A stretch of DNA of 64,000 bases from Aspidapion aeneum (GCA_963576565.1 OY755042.1:95908185-95972184), one strand, 5' to 3'; counted from the first letter of the stretch, positions 1 to 12,213 are shown. The notes: a model not told the origin generated them from the sequence alone. Numbers and translations: made by a program.

Positions 1-1038
1 GCAACACGCACACTTTTTTTAAGAGCTTTACATCGCCCTCTATCCGCGCTGTCTCGAAATTTCTTGCCCGGTATTGCAGGGACATGCTTAAAGGTAATGA
101 GGGATCCTCGCTTTTGGTGCATCTGCTTGGATTTCTGGGATTAATAGTTTAGACATTAGTTAACCCTATTTTTGGTTTATGTTTGATTGTAGAAATCGAT
201 GAGATACTCAATAGAAACAGCTGATTTATTTTATTATTGTGGTTGGAGGACAAACAAAGAATTTCTTTCGAAGAAATACATATAAATCAAAAATTTGGAA
301 GTGGGAAAGGATCCATAATATATAAAAAGAACTCTTTTATAAAGCAATCCTTTCTGAATTTGTAGAAAAAGAACTATTTACTTTATAACCCTCTTTTTCG
401 CTCTTAGTCTAATGTAGATAACATTGTGTCTTTCATAAGGCCAGCAACTCCATCTCTTATTCAATTAGCCAATCTTCAGGTTGGACCAAGAGAGAACGCT
501 TATCTACCGTTGACATGAACAAGCAATTACACCACGGTTATGTAGTCACTGATGCATACAAGACAGCTACAAAAACAGGAAATTGGTTGTTGTTGGTTAA
601 TTGTCAGGAAAATACTTATTTTTCTCTGATTCAGAAAGGATTTATCTTTATAATAACCCCTGTCCGTAGCTTATCCCACTAAGCCACAACACTGAATTAT
701 ATTAATATCACATCTTATGGAAAAACGCTTTGTTTGACCTCCAGCCGCCATTAAACAGCTGATTGCGAGATAAGTGTACAGTGAACTCTAGCGAAAGAAA
801 CCCCCATTGCCTTTTCACATCCCATTTCCAGTGAATTTGAGCGTTGATTTCGATAAAATAACGTCGATTTACCCCTAGATGCACCGTAACAAGAATTAGC
901 TAATCCATTATCTCACTTTGTTGTTTCGTATATGAACAACAAGGACTTACGCGCGATAAAGGGACTAATCCAAGAAATGTGCTTACGGTGCATCTGCAGG
1001 TTAATCAAGAATATAGAATTCAAACTTACAGTACTCAC
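1..1038. other. tlk intron sequence, no recognised feature
   Basis: On the minus strand this is the intron that follows the exon ending at 1039. The donor GTGAGT lies at 1038-1033. I found no convincing further exon and no transposon signature here, so the next tlk exon must lie beyond position 1. Confidence 0.5.
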
Positions 1039-1367
1039 CATTGGATAAGGTGATTGTGGCGAGGGGCTTTTGGCACCGCCTTGCGACTGCTGCCTGATCG
1101 GACTGGTGCCCGAGTTCTTGACGAAGTAGTCGTTGATCTTTTTGTCGGGCGGCGGTCCCCCCACGCTCCCCTGCCTGCTGTCTTGCCGCTGGACCGCCGC
1201 CCCCGGTTGGCCCCCCTTGATAGCCCCTCCGCCCGCCAGACCAGCACCACCCGAGTCTTCTGCTTTCCGTTTCCTCTTGCGTTCCGTCGGCGTTCTGGGG
1301 ACTGCCAGTTTGTCTGGAGGCGTTTGGTTTGACGATTCCTGTATATCCTTGTCGCTGTGCGAGGAAC
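1039..1367 (-). CDS. tlk: tlk exon: basic and disordered N-terminal segment of Tousled-like kinase
   Basis: This is a 329-nt minus-strand exon. The acceptor is a pyrimidine-rich stretch ending TTTTCACAAAAG, the exon begins at 1367, and the donor after 1039 is GTGAGT. It starts with the last two bases of a Gly codon and ends in phase 0, giving 109 full codons. In order the protein has GSSHSDKD, a basic nuclear-localisation-like block ERKRKRKAED, a Gly/Gln-rich linker, KKINDYFVKNSG, and a Ser/Pro-rich tail. Animal Tousled-like kinases have the same order in their N-terminal regulatory half: GSLSDKE, then RKRKAE, then KISDYF. TLKs are nuclear Ser/Thr kinases that phosphorylate ASF1 and act in replication-coupled chromatin assembly. 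That role comes from the family; only the N-terminal part is visible here. The GC-rich codon use contrasts with the surrounding AT-rich DNA. Confidence 0.85.
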
Positions 1368-2411
1368 CTTTTGTGAAAACAATCATCATTAGTACTTTGA
1401 CGACTGACGGCCTAGTAGCAGCACCACCACCACCACTGTGCTGCCACCTCGCGATGGCCGGCTGAAAAAAGAGAGAGAACTTTTTAGTGTTGCTGTTCTT
1501 AAATGCAAATTCCGAGCCAGCAACCAGAAATTTCAAGAATTGTCACAGTGGTACCGTTATTTGACAGATCAAACAACGATAGTTGATAGATCAAGCAACG
1601 GTAGTACTGCTCTTAAAAGAATAAACCCGTTTTTAACGATTTGCTTGCTTTATCTACTCTCCCTATATCAGAAACGAGTGTAAATTGATTTTACGCTACG
1701 ACTAACCAATCATACCACTGTGCTGGCCCATTTACGCTCCTAGGATAATAAGGTTAGATAATGAGAGTTTAGACCGTAAATCACAAGAGGGCGCACGCCA
1801 AGCCATGAAATTTTCCTTCTAAGGACACTGATGTGTATTTGCTTTCAATCACATTCTTACTTCAACATAGGCTAATTCCACGTACTTATATAGACTACTT
1901 AAGCAAATTAAAACCATTAATAGAAAATGACTGCAACAAGCGTTCTGGCTCATTGGATACAAATAATAAATCCCAACGTATAGCCTGGATAAAAAAAAGT
2001 AGAGGCTTTCAATCATTTTTAGAGGCCCTTTTTCAGTACAGATGTATATAAATAAGTAGGAACTGACAAGCTTTGCAACATTGAGAGGTAGATGGCGCTG
2101 AAATAAATCCGTCTAGTACGCAATATTCAGGGACTACTAGTACGATTTAGTTGCATGTGCGAGTTCCGAAGTTCATGTCTGTCATATAAATGCCATTAGA
2201 TCATAGTACTTGTCTCTGAATATTGCGTACTAGACAAATTTATTTCAGCGCCATCTACCCCTCAATGTTGCAAAGCTTGCCAGTTGCTACTCTATATGGG
2301 TCATATACTCATTGCTATGGGCAAACGAATGTTGTCGAGCTTTTTATTTTGTATTCTCGTGTTTTAACTGTTACATTTGTGCTGACATTTTAAACTAAGC
2401 AATTTAGTTAC
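1368..2411 (-). other. tlk intron (about 1.04 kb)
   Basis: The intron lies between two phase-compatible coding exons; both splice junctions are phase 1. Its only recognisable content is the inverted-repeat element at 2055-2291. Confidence 0.7.
2055..2291. mobile_element. MITE-like inverted repeat, about 80-bp arms
   Basis: The left arm starts AGTAGGAACTGACAAGC and the right arm ends with its imperfect complement GCTTGCCAGTTGCTACT. The arms share a block with TAGATGGCGCTGAAATAAAT and CTAGTACGCAATATTC. The roughly 80-bp spacer encodes nothing evident. This is typical of a non-autonomous DNA element. I could not settle the target duplication, so the superfamily is unknown. Confidence 0.7.
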
Positions 2412-2508
2412 CTGTGCTCATGTTAGAGGAGTCCTGGTTGAAGACAGGCTGGTGGCTGACGGCGTTGACAGTCTGGGGTGCCATCTGTATTTGAGATCCA
2501 GCTGACAT
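2412..2508 (-). CDS. tlk: tlk exon carrying an internal or alternative start codon
   Basis: This is a 97-nt minus-strand exon. The acceptor TTTTTCTTGCAG is followed directly by ATG TCA GCT, and the donor is CAG/GTAACT. It encodes 32 codons beginning MSAGSQIQMAPQTV, includes NQDSSNMST, and leaves one base that completes the Gly codon of the next exon (ACA G / GT TCC). The NQDSSNMSTGSSHSDKD junction resembles the ESSN-x-GSLSDKE stretch of vertebrate TLKs, which supports the splice. Because the ATG follows the acceptor immediately, the exon can either continue the frame from 30658 (phase 0) or supply the start codon for a transcript with a non-coding first exon. Confidence 0.8.
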
Positions 2509-2789
2509 CTGCAAGAAAAACAGTAATTTAAATCATCTTAATGCAGGTTCTTAAAATTTTGAAATAATTATTCTTAAAAATATGATAAACTTCAAATCTA
2601 GGGGATTTTAGGGAAATTATTTATGGAGATATTAACCATGAAAATCCTAATAGAACGAGCCAACGAATAAAACATTCTACTATATTAACAAAGTATAAAA
2701 GGCAACTTCAAAGGGGTATAGTCAACCACGGACACCGGTGTTTCGGAAACTGTGACGACATGTCTTTCTTCCTTATAGACCGGTTACAT

Positions 2790-3725
2790 TTTACCGAGCA
2801 TTTTACTATATATTGCGTTTATTGACTTTAAAAAAACTTTCGATAGCATTGAGCACTGGGCAGTAAAAGCATCTTTAACTAATAGCCAAATAAAATAGAT
2901 CACAAAAACATATACTTAATAGCCAATATATATATAGCGAAGCAACCAAGCCAATCCTCAGGCACAAAATCCCCTAAACTATGTAACAAGGTCCTAGAAA
3001 AAAATAAGTAAGCGAAGAATACTTAAACCACCGATATGCTGATGGCATCCGCTTAAGAACATATTAGAAAGAGGAACTGATAAAAATCCTGGAAGAACTG
3101 GATACAGCAGCTAAAAATATTGGCTTTGGTATAAACTACGATAAAACTAAAATCATAACAAATACAGATGAAGATCACGATCAGAATAAACCAAGAAGAA
3201 ATAGAACAAGTAGAGGAATATAATATATACCTGGAACAAACTTTTAAACTAAAAAAAGAAAAACCAAACAACTGAAATCACGAGACGAGTAAGGGGGTAG
3301 CATTCGGTAAATTATTACATATTAAAAAATAAAAAATATCCTCAGTACCTCAAAACGAAAGTGTATTCTTCCTGTACTACACTTACAAAATCACACATGG
3401 ATAAGGTAACAAAAGTCCAAAGCTCAATGGAAAGACAAATATATGTAAAGCTAACAGATAGAAAAAGGAATGAATGGATAAGAAACGAAACAAAAGTCAT
3501 GTCAGAGGAGAGGTAGTAAAATTAAAATAGAAATTTGGCGGTCATAATATCAGACAGAAAGAAGATCGATGGAAAAAATGTAATGTAAACTGGAGGCCTT
3601 GGCAAAATAAAAGAAGTAGGGGAAGAGTACAAATGAGATGCGCGGGCGATTTGAAGAGACCTGCGGGAACTAGATGGATGAACACGGCGACAGATAAAGA
3701 GGAGGGATCGAAGAAGGCTAAATAG
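2790..3725 (+). pseudogene. RTE-type LINE reverse transcriptase remnant
   Basis: The fragments lie in several frames. DFKKTFDSIEHWAV is a reverse transcriptase palm segment. A degraded catalytic box reads RYADG where YADD is expected, followed by ELIKILEELDTAAKN. Downstream is the C-terminal tail seen in many insect endonuclease-reverse transcriptases: HMDKVTKVQSSMERQ, KLTDRKRNEWIRNETK, and an RMRCAGDLKRPAGTRWMNTATD stretch read across frames near 3638-3705. Stops and frameshifts are frequent, so the copy is dead. Two further copies of the same tail lie at about 13.1-13.9 kb (minus) and 58.1-58.6 kb (plus). Confidence 0.75.
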
Positions 3726-4165
3726 AATAAATGACGAGCTTAGCCGGTTTATTTTATAGCCAGTATTAAATTTTCCAGTAAAAATTTTTATATTTTAGGT
3801 AACATTTTTTTTCTTAAATACATTTTTATCGATTTTGAACGGAAACTTCTGACCTTGACTTGAATTTATTAAAGTCGTCAGTTTGTAGGTTTGAGCGTTA
3901 TTATTTGGATTGGTGAATATTTTATAAATGCTAAAAATAACCTATTTTTATATGCGTAATACCTCTAGACTGTTGTATACAGATATCCGCGATTTTTTTA
4001 TCAGCATCTGCTAAAGTTGCTATTTGAATAAAATACCATTATATCCGATTTTAGTTTGCACTAGAGGCCCTCGTTACATTTTTCCAGTTAAGTGTATTCA
4101 GGGCCCCTACTTTGCGCTATAGGTTGCACAATTAATTAACATAAAATTTTAAAAAATCATTTTTA

Positions 4166-5110
4166 TACAGTATGTAGCTAAGTTGGAACCATATGAAAAA
4201 CTTTTTTTTATACGACTGTCTTGTAAAAGGGGGTTTTGCGCACGGAGAACACGATTTGAAAATGGCATTTTGCGTACGCTGTGTGCAAAACGTTTTGCAC
4301 ACGCTTATGTCATTTTTGCGCACGCCTATGTCATTTCTGCATACGGGTCTTCCGTCATTGTGATTTTTGTTGTTGTCACCCATCAATATAAGTTGGCTTA
4401 GTTCCGTAGCAACCGTCACTGCTCGTATGTTTTGTTGATTAGATACGTCAAAAAATTGTTGAATTTTAAAGTTTTGTTGTAAAAATGTCGGAAATAAAAA
4501 CAAGTTAAATTAAAATTTGATTTTTCTTTCTTTATTAGCAGTCGTATAAAAAATATTGTAAAAAAACTCGTTTGAAAACCTCTTTGCACACTCCCTCGAC
4601 TTGTAGACCTCGCCTTCGGCTCGGTCTACCAAACTGTCTCGATCGTGTGCAAAGAGTCGTTTTCAAACTTGTCTTCATTTTTGAAATTATCGAAAATTAT
4701 TATTAAGAAAAGTTGATCAGAACTAAAAACCATGTTTAAATATGCAATTACACCAATTTACATTTAAAAAAAAATATTTTTTATTTTTTGAAATTTTTAT
4801 CTACGATAACAATGCAAATTTAACTTATAAATACACGTAACTTTGTCAAATGAATTGTAAGAACCTTAGAGTAAAAAAAAAAATATTCTTACTCTAAGTT
4901 TAGGCCCGTCAAAACGCCTTAGAATTTTTAAAACACATAAAAATGTTATTAACTTTTGAATTTTTCATGTATAAAAATTCATAAAAAATACCTATAAATC
5001 AATTTTTATTATAATGATGTAACTGCATATTTGAACGTGGTTTTTAGTTCTGATCAACTTATCTTAATAGCTATTTTCGATATTGTTAAAAATAAAGGTA
5101 CTTTACTCTA
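4166..5110. mobile_element. Composite of two nested or adjacent foldback-type repeats
   Basis: An outer unit has TTTTTATACGACTG near 4203 facing CAGTCGTATAAAAA at 4538-4555. It shares the leader ACAGTATGTNNCTAAGTT with 23.1 kb. A hairpin at 4568-4664 pairs GAAAACCTCTTTGCACAC with GTGTGCAAAGAGTCGTTTTC around a smaller CTCGCCTTCGGCTCG hairpin. A further arm pair (about 4679-4745 and 5020-5092) shares AAGTTGATCAGAACTAAAAA and its complement. The same inner family recurs inside the 23-kb element. No coding capacity is visible. Confidence 0.55.
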
Positions 5111-5712
5111 CTCTAGAAGACCTCCTTGTGTACATATTATTATTATCAAAAATAAAAAAACACTTCAGAACAATGATAAAATCTATATAAAAATTGTAAA
5201 ATGTGACACTGTTAAATACCTAGGCCCCTACATTGACAACAAGCTAAACTGGAAGATGCATATAAATAATCTACTTAAAAGAATATCATGTTTGACTGGA
5301 ATATTCTCCAAAAGTGTCAAATATTTAAGCAAAAAATCAAAACAAATGATCTACCATGCATACATTACCTAACTCTATTATTACATATATGGCTCGCATC
5401 TATGGTACTTCAAGCTGAATACTCTTTATGGAATGGAGTTGTACACATCAACCTGTGATATTTACAAAAAAACAACTTTCTAAATATTTCAGAACCAGTA
5501 AAATTTGAACAATACAAGCCTATTTTTAAAATAGAGAATAACCTAATGAAGACACCAATAAATTTGTCAAAGAACAAACAGATATACGATTACCAGACTA
5601 GAAATTACTCCAAGATTCATGTTAGAACAAACAGAAGAAGCTCCGGTAAAAAACGCTTATCATACACAGCAGTAAATTTTTTTAATGCTCTACCAATAGT
5701 TTTAAAATAACA
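5085..5712 (+). pseudogene. LINE (CR1/Jockey-like) C-terminal reverse transcriptase remnant
   Basis: KCDTVKYLGPYIDNKLNWK, followed by HINNLLKRIS and IFSKSVKYLSKKSKQMIYHAY, is the connection region that follows the palm in CR1/Jockey-type LINE polymerases (the family pattern is ...KYLGVYID..LNW..HI...). After frame changes, YQTRNYSKIHVRTN and LSYTAVNFFNALP match the usual C-terminal end. The palm itself is missing, so this is a 5'-truncated and broken copy. Confidence 0.65.
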
Positions 5713-6240
5713 AAAACCTCTAAAAACTTTCATTTAAATGCAGGAATCACTTATTAGATCTTAGATAGATAAGAAGTGTTTTGTATTATTAAGTATGTTA
5801 AATTTTCGCTCTGATCTCACTTGTTTGTAAGTTATTTATGTACCTGATGATTTACTTCATTGCAATATTAAAAGCTCTAAACATATAATTAACAACCTGT
5901 AGTCTATGACCCTATGTTGATTTGTTATGTTAAATTAAATTAATCTTGGGCAAAATTCATGATTTTTGACTTCTGTGGTTTAAATCCAGGCTGAGGTAAA
6001 ATATCTTATTTTTCTTATTTAATCATTTCCCTTATGCCACTAAATTCTTTCTGTTATATACCTAATTAAATTTATACCTAGCGCGCTAAAACTAACGTTT
6101 GTGAAAATAATTTTTGTTGGAAATTTGAAATACTTTAACAAATGAACTTTGAACAAAATCAAAGATTACTTGCATTGCAATAAATAAAATACAATTTTTT
6201 AAATCTTTCAAGCAAACATTTTAACAGACCAGCACAGATT

Positions 6241-6440
6241 TAAAAAAGCACACTTTAAGTGAAGTCATGATATATTAGCCTTGATAACAGTGTTTTGTAA
6301 ATATCTTAGAAACTAAAGCTCCTACGAAGTTTAACACGAATTATTGAGCAAAATGTAATCTACTATATTCTGAAAACTGTATATTAATGCGATGCTCCGT
6401 TAAAAAGTTAGCTTTTTTTTAATTTTGTCAAAAAACTCCA
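6241..6440. repeat. Partial copy of repeat family R (ends CCTTCCTAGC / GCTAGGAAGG)
   Basis: It shares TTTTGTAAATATCTTAGAAAC, CTCCTACGAAGTTT, ACACGAATTATTGAGCAAAATG and GCGATGCTCCGTTAAAAAG with copies at 9.45-9.88, 20.03-20.87 and 39.1-39.63 kb. Both ends are missing here. Confidence 0.6.
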
Positions 6441-6775
6441 ATCTTTATAGCTCTTCTAACATCTCTGTATAGAACGCACAGTGGTAAATGTTGTTTTTTT
6501 TTGGGCATTTTAATATTTTTTCTTGTCTTGTAAGCATGAATCGAATCGAATTCGAAGACTAGATAATAAGGCTTGCTGCATTTTAAAACACATAACAACA
6601 GTCTCAACGGACAGACAGAGGTCATCACAATTCACATATGATTTGATTGTTCAACCACCTTTTCAAAGTGTCTTCAGTCGTTCGATGTTTTTACACCAGA
6701 TAATATTAATATCGATGGTTTCTGCCTTAATTTGGCGGATGTTTTTGTGATAATTGAGTGATATTTTCAGTTGCC

Positions 6776-6818
6776 TATAGCCAATGAATACACAAGTCGT
6801 GTATTCTTTGCTATAGCA
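6776..6818. repeat. Short hairpin
   Basis: CTATAGC plus GAATACAC on the left face GTGTATTC plus GCTATAG on the right across a 5-nt loop. The symmetric structure could be a small solo MITE or a recombination scar. No function is evident. Confidence 0.5.
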
Positions 6819-6942
6819 CAGGTCAACAATAATTTTTGCATAGTTATGAAATAAGATGTATGTATGCTTTTATATTTTCACTAACCGCAAACTAAATACC
6901 TTATTTATAAAAAATACTCTGCCAATATATGGGCCCCTAAGC

Positions 6943-7600
6943 TCACACTAGGTACTATAATTATAGTGTACGTGTGAGCTAATATAACTAAAAACTGAAA
7001 TATATTTTATTCAACTCCAGACTAAATTACCTTTTGTTTGATACCACACAAGCCATGTTTTGACTTAAACTCAAATTTTTGAAATCTACCCCCACCCTTA
7101 AAAAAAACAAAAACTAAAATGTATTTTGTTAAACTCTGGATTATTATTATGAACCCTTTGTTTTTAAATAAATTAAAATGTATTTTATTTAACTGCAGAC
7201 TCACTTACCTTTCGTTTGATATCACACACGCCATATTTTCACATAAACTCTTTGAAATCTACCCCCACCCTTTTATTTGGTTTGTGTTCGGTGGATTTTG
7301 TTCATTTTTAAATGGGACCATCTCGACCAAGACCCAGCCTAGGTACCAAATTTCATTAAAATCGGCCAAGCAGTTTTTGAGTTATGCGCGTTGGTCGTTA
7401 CAGACAGACATACAGACAGACAGACAGACAGACAGACATACAGACAGACAGACAGACAGACGGCGCAACAAAAAAGTTTCAAAATCATCTGAAACGCAAA
7501 GATATATAAAAATTTTTGAAATCGGAGCAACTTTTTTTTTCTCGAAAAAATTAGGATCACCATAGCACACTACTATAGTATAGTATATGTGTGAGCTAAT
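6943..7600. mobile_element. Unclassified DNA repeat with subrepeats and a (CAGA)n tract
   Basis: The left edge AGCTCACAC faces GTGTGAGCT at 7590-7598. Inside, a roughly 85-bp direct repeat occurs twice (about 7010-7098 and 7190-7272; shared TTGATANCACACANGCCAT and GAAATCTACCCCCACCCTT). It is followed by AAATTTCATTAAAATCGG and the tetranucleotide tract at 7402-7460. Long ORFs here come from the tract and are not genes. Confidence 0.5.
7402..7460. repeat. (CAGA)n microsatellite
   Basis: About 14 CAGA units with two CATA interruptions. Insect non-autonomous repeats often carry such tracts near their ends. Confidence 0.9.
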
Positions 7601-7915
7601 ACTCTTTTATAGTTTAAGAGATAGACTGCACTCCTAGCTACTTAATAAAGTTTAGCAGGATCAATTTGCCAAAGGGGGATCAAAATAAAATTTCTGTGGT
7701 TCTAAATCCTGTTTAGGCCAGACAAGAGGACAAATAAGATCGCCTCTTAAGAAGTGGATACTCAGGGTGGTACATTAGGTTCGGTTCGGTTAGATTAATG
7801 TAGATAGGCAAAAAAGACTCTTATTAGTTTTAGAAAAAAAGGATTGGCTGTTGGGTACGAAAAGGAGACAAGTGAATTTTCTGCTTGGAGTACTCAGAGG
7901 ACACTGAGTGTAGAA

Positions 7916-8998
7916 CAGTGGGGCTGCTACAGGGAGGACAAAGGGGCAGTGCCCTCCCAAAACTAGACAACAAATAGTATTATAATTAATTTATTTAAAA
8001 AAAGTTAAATCTTGCTTTACGACATGTCTAGCTCATGTTTTTAGTCAATAGTGGTTAACAAAGGGCGATTAATTGGATAAACTTTTTTAGCGTAAATAAT
8101 TACAAGCCGGCAGCACCGCGCGGGACAATGTTTGAATTTCACCCGTTTTTCAGCGGTGTATGGGTGGGTGATCTCGCGCCGGGGGGCGGGAGGAATATTT
8201 GTTATAGTTGACGTCGGCCATCTTCATCTTTCGGAAACGTTCGTTGCCCTTCCTACGTGTTGCCGGTTTTATCCTTAGTGAAAACGTATTAGTTTATTTT
8301 GATTTGGGGTGGGTTGGTAGTTAAAAGCCTTACCGGTCGCGTGTCCATTGTTTGTTTTCAAAATGGAAATAAATACCGTCGATTATATAATTAACTGTGC
8401 AAATTTAAATACATCGACATATGACATTCGATAACAAATAAAATCTTTAGGGCCACATAGACCGTACCTAAAAATTAACCAAAATTTTAGTGCAAGTAAT
8501 GCAAAAGGGTGTTCCAAACAAACATAATAGAAAATTAAATAAAAAACTATACGATTCTGAAAATAATGCTTTTTTTTGCTTTATTTGCCTTATTATAAAC
8601 AATCCACGAAGTGATCCTGCGTGGGTAGCAAATGGAATGTGTGATGTGATATCAAGCACTTTAGTGAAAACTTAAAAAGACACAAAGTAAGTGCTACTCA
8701 TTTAAATAACCACATAGAATTTTCTATGCTAGGCAAGACTGATATTAGGTGCCAATTGAATAGCGCCTATTGGGAAAACATATACTTGGTAGGTGAATAG
8801 ACTGTTTAAAATTTTGTGGAATTTTTGAGGTTGCTCTACGGGGCCATAAATAAAGAAATAAACTAAAAACTACACCAAGTAGATGCTTGTTTGTAAAATG
8901 CTAAAATAAAATTGTTTAGGTTAGTTTTTTATCTCCTTTTTCATGCAATATAAATTCCCCTCCCCCCCCCCAATTTATACCGTCACCAGCCGCCACTG
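7916..8998 (+). mobile_element. hAT transposon, decayed longer copy with TTF/ZMYM-like zinc-finger remnant
   Basis: The ends are CAGTGG...CCACTG. The imperfect 8-bp target duplications are GTGTAGAA (7908-7915) and GTATACAA (8999-9006). Both ends match the short element at 21244-21624 closely (GGGCAGTGCCCTCCCAAAAC; CAGCCGCCACTG). The interior holds a broken coding region in two frames. LGPHRPYLKIN is followed by CFICLIINNPRSDPAW, VANGMCD, then after a frameshift HFSENLKRHKVSATHLNNH. This is the CxxC...H...H layout of the TTF-type zinc finger found in hAT transposases and ZMYM-like proteins. The catalytic core is absent. Confidence 0.75.
8380..8800 (+). pseudogene. hAT transposase N-terminal (TTF-type zinc finger) remnant
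   Basis: This lies inside the 7916-8998 element. Visible pieces are LGPHRPYLKINQNF, KLNKKLYDSENNAFFCFICLI, and the frame-shifted LKRHKVSATHLNNHIEF. Such zinc fingers bind the transposon ends in hAT transposases. Stops before 8490 and a frameshift near 8650 kill the frame. No RNase-H-like core or dimerisation domain remains. Confidence 0.6.
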
Positions 8999-9444
8999 GT
9001 ATACAATGTTACTATACGATAGCACCAATAGCCATAATATAGCATCTTTTAGTGCCTGTCATCCTTAGCATCCCCCCACAGTCCCATTTATTAAACTTTT
9101 AATTAATTATCTTCTACCAATTAAAAGTTAATTTAATGCACAATGGCAATTATTGGTTTTCAGATAATATCAATCTTCAAAGTAGGTAGCAGTTTACAGG
9201 AATAAAATTTAAAGAAAAATAATACTTGTTTAATAAGAAAATTTTGTATATAAAATTATAAATTAATGCAGTAAAATTTATTGACAATTATGACATAGTT
9301 GTTAACAACCAACGCTAAACAGATATATCAACAAACAAAAAGACTATAAGAAATATGTAACCTTGAACGTCTACCAAAAGAAACGAAATAAAAGGATAGT
9401 TAGAATATTAAATAATTCAAAAAACAAAACATTGCCAAAGACAT

Positions 9445-9875
9445 CATTTTAGTAAAATAAAAGGATCCATGATGGATCTGATACCTGCCTAGCCCATTAG
9501 CACAAACCAAGTAAACTGCACGCTGTATCAGACATAAAAACAGTTTTTTGTAAATATCTCAGAAACAAAAGCTTTTACGAAGTTTTTGGTTATAAATCAA
9601 ATTATTTAGAAAAATGTGTTCTACTGGAAACCGCATGTTGATGCGATGCTTCGTTAAAAGTTAGCATTTTTTAAATTGTCAAAAAACTGGATTTTAAAAT
9701 ATTTTTCATAAAAATCTAATGAAAATTGGTCCAGCGGTTTCAGAAATATCGTGGGCCGGACAGACATATAGACAGGCCCAAGCACACACACACACACACA
9801 CGGAAAGACGTCACGAGGAGATTGCCAAAATGGGTCCAAATACACCCAAATAACACATTTTCGGCGAAGAGATTT
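9445..9875. repeat. Copy of repeat family R
   Basis: It begins GGATCCATGATGGATCTGAT and CTGCCTAGCCCATTAG. It continues through CTCAGAAACAAAAGC, GATGCGATGCTTCGTTAAAA and CACCCAAATAACACATTTT. The right terminal GCTAGGAAGG seen at 39.6 kb is missing. A (CA)n tract lies at 9782-9801. Confidence 0.65.
9782..9801. repeat. (CA)n microsatellite
   Basis: About ten CA dinucleotides within the repeat-family copy. Confidence 0.9.
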
Positions 9876-11224
9876 GCCCACCGCTGGTGCCTGGAGCGCC
9901 TCTAGTGCGGTCCAAGGACCGAAGATACCCTAATATGGAGCAATTTTACAATGTGTTAAGACATAATAAATTTAATAAAAATAATACTCACGCCACTTTT
10001 AGACTGTTAAAATCACTGAATTACGTACTCATTAGGAAAACATATTATTACAGAAACAATTTCTTTTCAGTGTTAGATACAGTCGCTTAGTTATGTACTA
10101 TAAATATACCCACATTATATGACCCGAATTATAAATAAAATTCTGAGTGACTGACTACCACCATTATATCTAGACCACGTATCGTATTAGTTAAAAAAAA
10201 AATAGTAAAGACATAATATAGCGTCAAACTTAACAGGCGAAATATATAATGCCGAGTTTATACAGCAAAGAAATAAAATAAAACATAAAATTAAATTTTA
10301 AAAATCAAAGTTTATACAGCAGCAATTAATTTGCGAAGGTAATCTGTCACTTGCCTTGACATTTGCCATTCTTTGTTGACACATTTTATGTCTGTGCATT
10401 AGTTTAGCTGTTTTTCGAAAGTTTTTTTGGTATATTCTTGGATTTTTCATCCTTCTGTGTTAAAAAAAACACAAATTATAAAAAGTTATAATATAAATAT
10501 CAGCATACTTTTATGATTATTTTTTTGCATAAACGCAAATAGACTAAAGGTTTCCGTAATGAACTCTTTTATTTAGGTGTGTTATTTCATTTTGAAGGTG
10601 TTAGTCCACAGTATGTTTTAAATTGTGAGTAAAAGGCTAATTTTCGTCAATCGCTTCATATTGCCGAAACGCTCAACTTTTTCCTCTGGAAAAACTCTAG
10701 AATGTCATTTGTACAGTACCCAAGCGCAGACATTTTTCGAGCGTCTGACTAAATAAACCAAGCATAATTTTAGAATTTTTGTAAGGGAAAAAGTGGGGCG
10801 TCCAAGCCAAATGAATCTATTTACAAAAATTCAGCCTGTTACTCATTCATCACTTTAAAAAATAGACCAATGGACTATGTATAAAGTCAGTATAAGTCAT
10901 AGAAAGTCAGATGAGACTCTCATAAATTTCAGCCATAAAAGAATTGCTCCTCGGTATTTCAGTAGTGAAGTAAAAGAAACAGGATTAGAATCAAACAGAA
11001 ATAAGACGAATACACCTGTAAATGAATAATTAAAAGTAATTCTGTAAGTGAAGAAAATGAAAAGCGACCTAGGAAGGGAATCCAATTTGCAGGTCTACAA
11101 AAGCTTGATTCTGGTGCAAGAAACAAACAATACTTAAAAAATGGACCTCAACGAGAGCCAACTCGATCCAGAATTGAAATGAATCATGAATGTTTTAATT
11201 AAAGTCTTCATTTAATTAAAACAA

Positions 11225-11432
11225 TAACTTTAAAAGGTTTAGAAAGTGGCAAAGAATAAGATGGACTTGTCACATCCACAAAATGGATAACAGAAGGAAC
11301 ACCAAAATAATGAAGGACTGTGGAAGCCGAATATCTCAAAGTACAGAAGAGGAACTAGATGAGATAAGTATCGAGGAAGAGTGAGAAAACTGAATAAGAG
11401 TTTCCGAAGATAGAGATAGAAAACCATTTTCT
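11225..11432 (+). pseudogene. LINE C-terminal tail remnant
   Basis: RKWQRIRWTCHIHKMDNRR resembles the LRWxGHVxRMxDxR motif near the end of many insect LINE polymerases. It is followed by an acidic stretch and a stop. Nothing upstream is recognisable, so this is a 5'-truncated relic. The match rests on one motif. Confidence 0.4.
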
Positions 11433-12079
11433 ACAGTCATGCTTATAAGTTGTTCAATACATTTTTATTTTTAAAGGTACTTGATTCAACGAATTTAATG
11501 TTGACTATTGAAAGCATGTAAAAATACATACTTACATTAGAAACGAAAATAGCTCTGGTGCAGCCAGAATTAATAGACAATTTGAAATAAAATCTTAAAA
11601 AGAGGAGAGGTTGATAACTTGGGAGACAGCAATATTGGAAATTGTTAGCTAATGGATAAATATATCATGTGGTTTGTTTAGATTTGAATTAAAATTCTCA
11701 GGGTTCACGCATCTATATCTAATATAGCTTGCACAATTTCAGGGATTTTCCAAGTCTTCCAGGATGATTTTGAAAATCTTGGTGGTATATTGCAGTTGTA
11801 AATTAAACTCAAATAAAGACCTTTTGTTATTTAACCGAAATAAAAATATTTTCTTCAATTTCCGCACTATTTTAGTTTTTTTGGCTTTGTTGACTTCAAA
11901 AATATGTTAAGCTTTTTCAGGTTTTCTATAGTTGAGTATGAAACCGGAATTTTTTTTTCAGCTACCTTTAATTATTATTTAACAATGTATATAGTAGTTC
12001 GTCCCGTGAACTATTGGGAAAATCCACAAAATTTACTTGGTAGGTAGAATTACAAGTGTATCGGAGTCTATCAAGTTTG

Positions 12080-12213
12080 AAGGGCGCACCCAGGGGGGGC
12101 TCTAAGGTCCACCCCCCCCACAAGGCTAAGATTAAAATAATAAAATAAAATAGCATAAAATACGGCATCATGGGGGCTCGTTCGCCCCCAAGACATTCCT
12201 GGGTGCGCCACTG
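12080..12213. mobile_element. hAT-like MITE, family M copy A
   Basis: The ends are GGGCGCACCCAGG and CCTGGGTGCGCCACTG, with G-rich subterminal runs. It aligns end to end in the same orientation with the copy at 41033-41220. The left terminal bases are degraded. The flanks CAAGTTTG and CCTGTTTA agree at 5 of 8 positions. Confidence 0.65.

Noticed and set aside
1054..1465. Plus-strand open frames opposite the tlk exon
   Set aside because: They are complement shadows of a GC-rich coding exon and show no domain.
913..1536. A 207-codon open frame on the minus strand as one unspliced gene
   Set aside because: Only 1039-1367 resembles TLK. Both ends run through good splice sites into intron-like sequence, and the upstream exon joins in phase.
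7119..7570. Overlapping open frames with DRQTDRQTDRQ or SVCLSVCLSV repeats
   Set aside because: They translate the (CAGA)n microsatellite and its repeat flanks.
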